Below, piece by piece: positions 58,402-64,000 of a DNA stretch of 64,000 nucleotides. The stretch's first letter is position 1. Every line of letters begins with the position of its first letter. The notes below the pieces were generated by a model. That model saw nothing but the letters and a program-made list of their open reading frames with translations, did not search any database and had not been told where the DNA came from. The stretch is from Bradyrhizobium sp. ISRA464 (GTDB lineage Bacteria; Pseudomonadota; Alphaproteobacteria; Rhizobiales; Xanthobacteraceae). Location: positions 5,518,001 through 5,582,000 of the forward strand of contig NZ_CP094526.1 of the NCBI RefSeq assembly GCF_029910095.1, written 5' to 3'. The translations under genes were made by a program, and so were the position numbers.

Positions 58402-59676
58402 ATGAAACACGCCTACGTGCCCCGCACGACCAACTACACGCTCAACCCGGGCGACGAGCTCAACGACCTGCGCATGTCGGACCAGGTCCGCCCGCTCTAC
58501 GACCATGTGAAGCAGTTCATCCGCGACGTGGTCGAGCCGATGTCGGTCGAGTTCAACCGGCTCGGCGAGAAGAAGACCGATCGCTGGAGCTTCACGCCCG
58601 AACAGCTCGCGGTGCTGCAGAACGCGAAGGACAAGGCGAAGGAGGTCGGCCTCTGGAACTTCTTCCTGCCCGACGCCGAGACCGGCGAAGGCCTCAAGAA
58701 CCTCGACTACGCCTATATCGCCGCCGAGCTCGGCAAGAGCCCGCTGGCCTCCGAGACCATGAACTGCTCCGCGCCCGACACCGGCAACATGGAGGTGCTG
58801 GAGCGCGTCGGCACCAAGGAGCAGAAGGAGAAGTGGCTGAAGCCGCTGCTCAACGGCGAGATCCGTTCGGCCTATGCAATGACCGAGCCGAACGTCGCCT
58901 CCTCCGACGCCAAGAACATCTCGACCACCGCGAAGCTCGTCGGCGACGAGTGGGTGATCAACGGCGAGAAGTATTACATCTCCGGCGCCGGCGATCCGCG
59001 CTGCAAGATCATGATCGTGATGGTGAAGACCAATCCCGACGCCCCGCCGAGCAAGCAGCAGTCGCAGATCCTGGTGCCGATGGACACGCCCGGCGTCGAG
59101 ATCCTGGGGCCGATGCAGGTGTTCGGCCATGATCACGCGCCGCGCGGCCACATGCATCTGCGCTTCAACAATGTGAAGGTGCCGAAGGCCAACATGCTGC
59201 TCGGCGAAGGCCGCGGCTTCGAGATCTCCCAGGTCCGCCTCGGCCCGGGCCGCATCCATCACTGCATGCGCACCATCGGAAAGGCCGAGAAGGCGCTCGA
59301 CATGATGGTGCAGCGGGGCCTGACCCGCGAAGCGTTCGGCAAGAAGATCGCCCATCTCGGCGGCAACACCCAGATCATCGCGCAGGCGCGCTGCGAGATC
59401 GAGGCGATGCGGCTGATGGTGCTGAAGGCGGCCAAGGCGATGGACGTGCTCGGCAACAAGGAGGCGCGGGTGTGGGTCTCGATGGTCAAGGCCATGGTCC
59501 CCGAGCGCGCCTGCAAGGTGATCGACCAGGCGATCCAGATGCACGGCGCCACCGGCATCTCGCACTGGACCCCGCTCGCCGAAATGTACCAGGACGTCCG
59601 CCATCTCCGCTTTGCCGACGGTCCGGACGAGGTGCACTGGATGGTGGTCGGCCGCCACGAGCTGAGCATGCCGTAG
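58402..59676 (+). CDS. Acyl-CoA dehydrogenase, ACAD10/ACAD11-like
   Basis: A 424-residue dehydrogenase that resembles the C-terminal half of human ACAD10/11: SAPDTGNMEVLERVGTKEQK, AMTEPNVASSDAKNIS, LVPMDTPGVEILGPMQVFG, RLGPGRIHHCMRTIG and LRFADGPDEVH. The base position, Glu in classical ACADs, is Asp in ADGPDE as in that subfamily. ACAD10/11 and bacterial LvaC act on phosphorylated 4-hydroxyacyl-CoA. The matching kinase (54133-55119) and DUF6285 are nearby, as separate genes. GGAGAAA before the ATG at 58402 supports it over 58387. Confidence 0.9.
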   Translation: MKHAYVPRTTNYTLNPGDELNDLRMSDQVRPLYDHVKQFIRDVVEPMSVEFNRLGEKKTDRWSFTPEQLAVLQNAKDKAKEVGLWNFFLPDAETGEGLKNLDYAYIAAELGKSPLASETMNCSAPDTGNMEVLERVGTKEQKEKWLKPLLNGEIRSAYAMTEPNVASSDAKNISTTAKLVGDEWVINGEKYYISGAGDPRCKIMIVMVKTNPDAPPSKQQSQILVPMDTPGVEILGPMQVFGHDHAPRGHMHLRFNNVKVPKANMLLGEGRGFEISQVRLGPGRIHHCMRTIGKAEKALDMMVQRGLTREAFGKKIAHLGGNTQIIAQARCEIEAMRLMVLKAAKAMDVLGNKEARVWVSMVKAMVPERACKVIDQAIQMHGATGISHWTPLAEMYQDVRHLRFADGPDEVHWMVVGRHELSMP

Positions 59677-59686
59677 TCCTTCTCCT

Positions 59687-59880
59687 CCCTCTCCCCGCTC
59701 TTCGCGGGAGAGTGTTGGGTGAGGGGCTCTCTCCGCGAGCAGTGTGCGCGGACAGACCTGTGCCCCCTCACCCGGATCGCATCTTACGATGCGACATAGC
59801 CGAAGCTTCGCTTCGGCGTCCTTTTCAACAACGGCCGCCGGAGGCGGCCTATGCCTCTCCCCCGCAAACGGGGCGAGGTA
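59687..59880. repeat. Mosaic palindromic repeat (CCTCTCCCCG family), copy 3 with nested inserts
   Basis: It starts CCCTCTCCCCGC and ends CCCGCAAACGGGGCGAGG, with GGGTGAGGGGC and CCCCCTCACCC inside, like copies 1 and 2. Two extra hairpins are nested within: CCGAAGCTTCGCTTCGG (about 59800-59816) and GGCCGCC/GGCGGCC (about 59833-59849). Confidence 0.8.
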
Positions 59881-59906
59881 AGCAAGAGAGAGCCAATAGC
59901 TTGTCG

Positions 59907-59981
59907 GGCGGGTTCGCGTGAGCGTAACCCGCCTTTGACTTTCATGTCCGTCGGCGGCGGGTTACGCTGCGCTAACCCGCC
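59907..59981 (+). terminator. Paired GGCGGGTTA hairpins with T-run
   Basis: GGCGGGTT/AACCCGCC (59907-59933) is followed by GGCGGGTTA/TAACCCGCC (59956-59981), which is trailed by CCACGC and a run of six T at 59988-59993. The second stem therefore looks like a Rho-independent terminator just before the flavin reductase gene. It may also be a repeat unit. Confidence 0.5.
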
Positions 59982-60004
59982 CCACGCTTTTTTCGGACCA
60001 TCGC

Positions 60005-60625
60005 ATGGAATACGCCCCTGACGATCTCACCCAGCGCGAACGCTACAAGGTGCTGACCTCGTTCGTGCTGCCGCGGCCGATCGCCTGGGTGACGAGCATG
60101 GGCGCGGACGGCGTCGTCAATGCGGCGCCGTTCTCCTTCTTCAACGTGTTCTGCGAGGATCCGCCGCTCTGCATGTTCGCAGTCAACCGCCGGCCTGACG
60201 GCCGCGAAAAGGACACGCTCTCCAACATCCAGGCTACGTCCGAGTTCGTGGTCAACCTCGCCGATGAGCCGCTGGCGCGCGCGATGCACGAGACGAGCGG
60301 CGACTTTCCGCCCGAGATCGGCGAGCCCGCCTATCTCGGGCTCAAGCTTGCGCCCTCGAGCAAGGTCGCGGTACCGCGCCTCGCCGACACGCCGTGGGCG
60401 ATGGAGTGCAGGACCTGGAAGCTGATCGACGTCAACGGCGACCGTCAGCTCATCATGGGCGAAGGCATCAACTTCTACATCCGCGACGAATTGTGGGATC
60501 GTGACGCGATGCGCGTGCACATGGAGCGCTATCATCCGATGGGGCGCATGTTCGCCGACCGCTACTGCCGCACCGACGACCGCGTGGTTTTTCCGGCGGC
60601 CGAGGGCGCGCGGAAGCAAAAGTGA
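60005..60625 (+). CDS. Flavin reductase-like/FMN-binding protein
   Basis: A 206-residue split-barrel flavoprotein (DIM6/NTAB type). Family blocks are YKVLTSFVLPRPIAWVTSMG, NAAPFSFFNVFCEDPPLCMF and KDTLSNIQATSEFVVNL, which bind FMN. Such proteins reduce free flavin for a partner monooxygenase or catalyse oxidoreduction on their own. The nearest oxygenase, a Baeyer-Villiger-type monooxygenase 2 kb away, normally has its own reductase activity, so a link is not expected. No strong Shine-Dalgarno is seen. The small GNAT gene follows closely. Confidence 0.9.
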   Translation: MEYAPDDLTQRERYKVLTSFVLPRPIAWVTSMGADGVVNAAPFSFFNVFCEDPPLCMFAVNRRPDGREKDTLSNIQATSEFVVNLADEPLARAMHETSGDFPPEIGEPAYLGLKLAPSSKVAVPRLADTPWAMECRTWKLIDVNGDRQLIMGEGINFYIRDELWDRDAMRVHMERYHPMGRMFADRYCRTDDRVVFPAAEGARKQK

Positions 60626-60636
60626 AGGACGGGACA

Positions 60637-60912
60637 ATGAGCGAAGCATTCCGCGACAACGAGGCGCAGAGCCGGTTCGAGCTGGAGGTCGACGGCGCTA
60701 TTGCCTTTGTCGTCTACCGCAAGACGCCTGACACCATCACGCTGGTTCACACCGAGGTGCCGCCGGAACTCGGCGGCCGCGGCATCGGCTCGAAGCTTGC
60801 CCGCGCCACGCTCGACGCGGTGCGCGCGGATGGCCGCAAGCTGGTCGTCAAATGCGAATTCATCCAGGGCTTCATGAAGAAGCATCGGGAGTACAATGAC
60901 CTGCTGGGGTGA
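60637..60912 (+). CDS. GNAT family N-acetyltransferase (small, YidJ/COG2388 type)
   Basis: A 91-residue minimal GNAT protein. The acetyl-CoA loop is PPELGGRGIGSKLARATLD, and the C-terminal Cys/Phe segment KCEFIQGFMKKHREYNDLL matches the COG2388 group, which has human NATD1 as a relative. The substrate is unknown. The ATG at 60637 after AAGGACGGG is preferred over a GTG at 60622 that overlaps the flavin reductase stop. It is probably cotranscribed with that gene. Confidence 0.9.
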   Translation: MSEAFRDNEAQSRFELEVDGAIAFVVYRKTPDTITLVHTEVPPELGGRGIGSKLARATLDAVRADGRKLVVKCEFIQGFMKKHREYNDLLG

Positions 60913-60941
60913 CGCGGAGTAACAGTCTTGCGACGTCACAA

Positions 60942-61071
60942 ACCCTCATGGTGAGGAGCGCGGAACGCGCGTCTCTTGACGATGCTGCGCATCGCCAGGC
61001 GAACCATGAGGCCCTGTCCGTGGCCTACATCCTTCGAGACGCCCGCTTGGCGGGCTCCTCAGGATGAGGGT
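60942..61071. repeat. Palindromic repeat (CCCTCATGGTGAGG family), copy 3
   Basis: ACCCTCATGGTGAGGAGCGC at the left and GGGCTCCTCAGGATGAGGG at the right are the outer arms. GAACCATGAGG and TTCGAGACGCCCG form internal pairs. It fills the gap between convergent GNAT and yghU genes. Confidence 0.8.
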
Positions 61072-61087
61072 TAGGGACATACCGCGG

Positions 61088-61966
61088 CTACGAGGCCGCT
61101 TGCTCACCGATCTTGTCCTGCGTCTTCGTCTCGAAATCGCTGGCGTCGTGGCGCTCGTGGAGCTGGCTTGCGGGATCGCCCCAGGTGCGGTTGACCATGC
61201 GGCCGCGCTTCACCGCAGTCCGCGCCGCGATCGCATCGGCCCAGCGTTGCACGTTCTTGTACTCATGCACCGAGAGGAATTCGCCGGCACCATAGAGCAG
61301 TCCCTTGGCCAGTCCGCCGTACCAGGGCCACACCGCCATATCGGCGATCGTGTAGACATTGCCGGCGAGATATTCGTTGTCGGCGAGCCGGCGGTCGAGC
61401 ACGTCGAGCTGGCGCTTCACCTCCATCGCGAAGCGGTCGATGGCGTATTCGATCTTGGTCGGCGCGTAGGCATAGAAGTGACCGAAGCCGCCGCCGAGAT
61501 AGGGCGCGGCGCCCATCTGCCAGAACAGCCAGGAAAAGGTCTCCGCCCGCGTCTTGATGTCGGTCGGCAGGAACGCGCCGAACTTCTCGGCGAGATAAAC
61601 CAGGATCGAGCCCGACTCAAACACCCTGATCGGCTCCGGCCCGCTGCGGTCCATCAGCGCCGGGATCTTCGAGTTCGGATTGACCGCGACAAAGCCGCTG
61701 CCGAACTGGTTGCCGTCGATCTTGATCAGCCAGGCATCATACTCGGCGCCCTTGTGGCCGGCCGCCAGCAGTTCCTCCAGCATCACGGTGACCTTCACAC
61801 CGTTCGGCGTCGCCAGGGAATAAAGTTGCAGCGGATGACGTCCGACCGGCAATTCCTTCTCATGCGTGGGACCGGCAATCGGCCGATTGATGCTGGCAAA
61901 GCGCCCGCCGCTCTCCTTGTTCCAGGTCCAGACTTTCGGCGGCTCGTAGGCAGGGGTATCGGTCAT
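61088..61966 (-). CDS. yghU: Glutathione-dependent disulfide-bond oxidoreductase YghU
   Basis: A 292-residue Nu-class glutathione S-transferase homologue. The N-terminal thioredoxin-like domain includes LYSLATPNGVKVTVMLEELL and NPNSKIPALMD, and the helical domain has FGHFYAYAPTKIEYAIDRF and ADMAVWPWYGG. YghU binds two glutathione molecules and reduces organic disulfides or peroxides in the cytosol. The ATG at 61966 gives the usual length. It stands alone, convergent with the GNAT gene and upstream of a palindromic repeat. Confidence 0.93.
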   Translation of the reverse strand: MTDTPAYEPPKVWTWNKESGGRFASINRPIAGPTHEKELPVGRHPLQLYSLATPNGVKVTVMLEELLAAGHKGAEYDAWLIKIDGNQFGSGFVAVNPNSKIPALMDRSGPEPIRVFESGSILVYLAEKFGAFLPTDIKTRAETFSWLFWQMGAAPYLGGGFGHFYAYAPTKIEYAIDRFAMEVKRQLDVLDRRLADNEYLAGNVYTIADMAVWPWYGGLAKGLLYGAGEFLSVHEYKNVQRWADAIAARTAVKRGRMVNRTWGDPASQLHERHDASDFETKTQDKIGEQAAS

Positions 61967-62104
61967 GCAATTGGCTCCGGCGCAAAGGGCGCGTCCGTTC
62001 TAGCTAGCCTCGAAACCGTGATTGGCAAGGGTACTGGGCGAGCGACCGCCCTTTCCCGTCGTCATGCCGGGCATGACGAATCTGGGTCTCGCGTTGCCCC
62101 ACCG

Positions 62105-62186
62105 GTCATTGCGAGCGAAGCGAAGCAATCCATCTCTCCGCTTGCTGACGCATGGATTGCTTCGTCGCTTCGCTCCTCGCAATGAC
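62105..62186. repeat. Palindromic repeat (CGTCATTGCGAG family), copy 2
   Basis: GTCATTGCGAG (62105-62115) and CTCGCAATGAC (62176-62186) are perfect 11-bp arms; GAAGCAATCCAT and ATGGATTGCTTC pair inside. It ends six bases before the monooxygenase stop codon. Confidence 0.85.
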
Positions 62187-62191
62187 GGAAA

Positions 62192-63850
62192 CTATGATGC
62201 CGCTGCTCGCTGCCTCTGCTCCACCCCCGTCATCGCGAAGCCCTCGTAGCCTTTCGCCGCGACCTCGTTGCAGATCTGCCGGTACGGACCGACGCCGCCG
62301 ATATAGGGCATGAAGATGCGCGGCTTGCCTGGAATGTTGGCGCCCATGTACCAGGAATCCGCCTGCGGATAGAGCGTCGCGAAGGCGACCTCGTTGACAT
62401 GGGCGACCCATTTGTCCTCGGCGTCCTTCTCTGCCTCGAGCATCGCAAGGCGATTGTCGCGCATGTAGCTCAGGCAATCGCTGATCCAGTCGACATGCTG
62501 CTCGATCGACACGATCATGTTCGACAGCACCGACGGGCTGCCGGGGCCGGTGATGACGAACAGGTTCGGGAAGCCCGCGCTCATCAGGCCGAGATAGGTG
62601 CGCGGCCCCTCCGCCCAATTCTGGTTCAGCGTCTGGCCATCGCGGCCGCGAATATCGATCCTGGCCACCGAGCCGGTCATCGCATCGAAGCCGGTCGCCA
62701 GCACCAGCGCGTCGAGCTCGTAATCCTCGCCGCCCGAGCGCACCGCGGTCTCGGTGATCTCCTCGATCGGATTGGTCTTGATATCGACCAGCGTCACGTT
62801 CGCCCGATTGAAGGTCGCGAAATAGTCGGTGTCGATGCAGATCCGCTTGGTGCCGATCGGATAGCTCGACGGCGTGAGCAGTTGCGCGGTCGCGGCGTCC
62901 TTGACGATCTCGGCGATCTTGCCGCGCACGAAGTCGGCCGCGGTGTCGTTCGCCGCCTTGTCGAGCGCGAGGTTGTTGTAGACCGTCATGAAGGTGAGGC
63001 CGCCGCGCTGCCAGCGCGCCTCGTATTTGGCACGGCGTTCATTGTCGCCGTCGTCGAGTGCGCCGCGATCGGGCAGTTCGGTGTAGATGCCGTTCTTCGC
63101 CTGCTCGCGGGCGAACGTCCTGATCTCCGGATAGTTGGCGCGGAACCAGGCGCGTTCCTCCTCCGTCAGTTTGGCGTTGCGCGCGGGGATCGAGAACTGC
63201 GCCGTGCGCTGGAACACCGTGACGTGCCTGGCCTGCTCGGCGATGACAGGGATCGACTGGATGCCGGACGAGCCGGTGCCGATCACGCCGACGCGCAGTC
63301 CAGTGAAATCCACCGGCTCATGCGGCCAGTGGCCGGTGTGATAGACCTTGCCCTTGAAGCGATCGAGCCCCTTGATGTCGGGCTTGCGCGCATTGGACAG
63401 GCAGCCCGTCGCGAGCACGACGAACCGAGCCGTCACCGCCTTGCCGTCCGATGTCGCGACCTGCCAGAGATTGTCGCGCTCGTCGAACTCGGCGCGCTCG
63501 ACGCGGGTGTCGAACTGGATGTCGCGCCTGAGGTCGAAGCGATCGGCGACGTGGTTGGCGTATTGCAGGATCTCCGGCTGCGGCGCGTAGCGCTCGCTCC
63601 AATTCCATTCCTGCTGCAGTTCCTCGGAGAAGGAATAGGAGTACTGCATGCTCTCGACATCGCAACGCGCACCGGGGTAGCGGTTCCAGTACCAGGTGCC
63701 GCCGACGCCGCTGCCCTGCTCGTAGACGCGCGCGGAAAAGCCGAGGCCACGCAGACGGTGTAGCATGTACATGCCGGCAAATCCGGCACCGACCACGACG
63801 ACGTCGTAATGTGCTGCGCTTGTCTTGGCGGCTGACGATTGAGCGGACAT
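62192..63850 (-). CDS. Flavin-dependent Baeyer-Villiger-type monooxygenase
   Basis: A 552-residue class B flavoprotein monooxygenase. GAGFAG at residues 21-26 binds FAD and GTGSSGIQ binds NADPH. FKGKVYHTGHWP at about 165-176 is the BVMO fingerprint FxGxxxHxxxWP. Such enzymes insert oxygen next to a carbonyl, for example cyclohexanone or steroid ketones, to give lactones or esters. The ATG at 63850 has GGGGAG nine bases upstream and is preferred to one at 63928, whose 26 extra codons look non-coding. The substrate is unknown; it lies near, not in, the acyl-CoA cluster. Confidence 0.92.
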   Translation of the reverse strand: MSAQSSAAKTSAAHYDVVVVGAGFAGMYMLHRLRGLGFSARVYEQGSGVGGTWYWNRYPGARCDVESMQYSYSFSEELQQEWNWSERYAPQPEILQYANHVADRFDLRRDIQFDTRVERAEFDERDNLWQVATSDGKAVTARFVVLATGCLSNARKPDIKGLDRFKGKVYHTGHWPHEPVDFTGLRVGVIGTGSSGIQSIPVIAEQARHVTVFQRTAQFSIPARNAKLTEEERAWFRANYPEIRTFAREQAKNGIYTELPDRGALDDGDNERRAKYEARWQRGGLTFMTVYNNLALDKAANDTAADFVRGKIAEIVKDAATAQLLTPSSYPIGTKRICIDTDYFATFNRANVTLVDIKTNPIEEITETAVRSGGEDYELDALVLATGFDAMTGSVARIDIRGRDGQTLNQNWAEGPRTYLGLMSAGFPNLFVITGPGSPSVLSNMIVSIEQHVDWISDCLSYMRDNRLAMLEAEKDAEDKWVAHVNEVAFATLYPQADSWYMGANIPGKPRIFMPYIGGVGPYRQICNEVAAKGYEGFAMTGVEQRQRAAAS

Positions 63851-64000
63851 TCCAGCAAACTCCCCGATGAATTCTTCTCGCTTTGCCGAACAGAATTCTC
63901 TCTCGATCGCCAAAGCGCAAGAGGACAATGCGCGCCCCTTCGATCCGCATATTTTGCCTTACGGAATGCGTTGAGCGCAGCGCCGTACCCGTAGCGCCTG

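Noticed and set aside
60005..63850. Flavin reductase as partner of the Baeyer-Villiger-type monooxygenase
   Set aside because: The monooxygenase has its own NADPH and FAD motifs (class B, single component), and the genes are on opposite strands and separated by yghU.
1..64000. tRNA, rRNA, CRISPR arrays, prophage or antiphage systems
   Set aside because: I looked for cloverleaf patterns, regularly spaced repeats and typical phage or defence genes and saw none. The repeats present are palindromic and irregularly spaced.
63851..64000. Extra gene or regulatory site after the monooxygenase start
   Set aside because: Only 150 bases remain. The monooxygenase frame extends to 63928, but there is no Shine-Dalgarno or homologous sequence for the longer form, and no palindrome is evident.

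Overview
The window is GC-rich, densely coded DNA from an alphaproteobacterium. It most resembles Bradyrhizobium or a close relative in the Nitrobacteraceae. The grounds are an HpnP-like hopanoid methylase fragment, several LIV/HAAT-type ABC transporters, many acyl-CoA genes, and several families of long palindromic intergenic repeats of the kind I associate with that group. The genus is inferred from gene content. I found no rRNA, tRNA or CRISPR array.

Layout. Positions 1-2000 hold a truncated B12-binding radical SAM gene and eutB without a neighbouring eutC. At 2.2-5.6 kb lie a methyl-accepting chemotaxis protein and a membrane-bound diguanylate cyclase. At 5.6-12.3 kb is a three-gene minus-strand operon: a giant transglutaminase/DUF2126 protein, a circularly permuted ATP-grasp protein fused to an alpha-E domain, and a small transglutaminase. 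This is a conserved but biochemically poorly defined peptide-ligase system. At 12.5-20.9 kb is a minus-strand catabolic operon with a Tat-exported binding protein, LivH, a fused LivM-LivG, LivF, an Ldh-family dehydrogenase, an HpcH/HpaI aldolase and a UxaA-family dehydratase. It faces a divergent GntR regulator and looks like uptake and breakdown of an unidentified sugar or hydroxy acid.

At 22.2-27.6 kb is the homoprotocatechuate meta-cleavage cluster hpaR<>hpaHFEDG, with a perfect 12-bp palindrome as likely HpaR operator. An IS200-type element follows hpaG directly and separates it from a ThDP-dependent enzyme. At 29.9-38.2 kb (minus strand) are alkB with a second 2OG-Fe(II) oxygenase, then a complete LIV-type transporter followed by an amidase and DUF2848, suggesting amide import and hydrolysis.

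At 38.4-42.3 kb are DUF35/thiolase/SDR genes and a Tat-exported SMP-30 lactonase, followed by ppc on the other strand. From 45.4 to 59.7 kb nearly everything concerns acyl-CoA chemistry: two acyl-CoA ligases, three crotonase-fold proteins, a DECR-type reductase, another SDR, two acyl-CoA dehydrogenases, an APH-type kinase and its DUF6285 partner. The kinase, DUF6285 and ACAD10/11-like dehydrogenase together resemble the 4-hydroxyacyl-CoA route known from levulinate catabolism. The end holds a flavin reductase, a small GNAT protein, YghU and a Baeyer-Villiger-type monooxygenase.

The least explained DNA is an 880-base gap at 56.85-57.73 kb. It contains a nested-hairpin region that looks like structured RNA or a mobile structured repeat.
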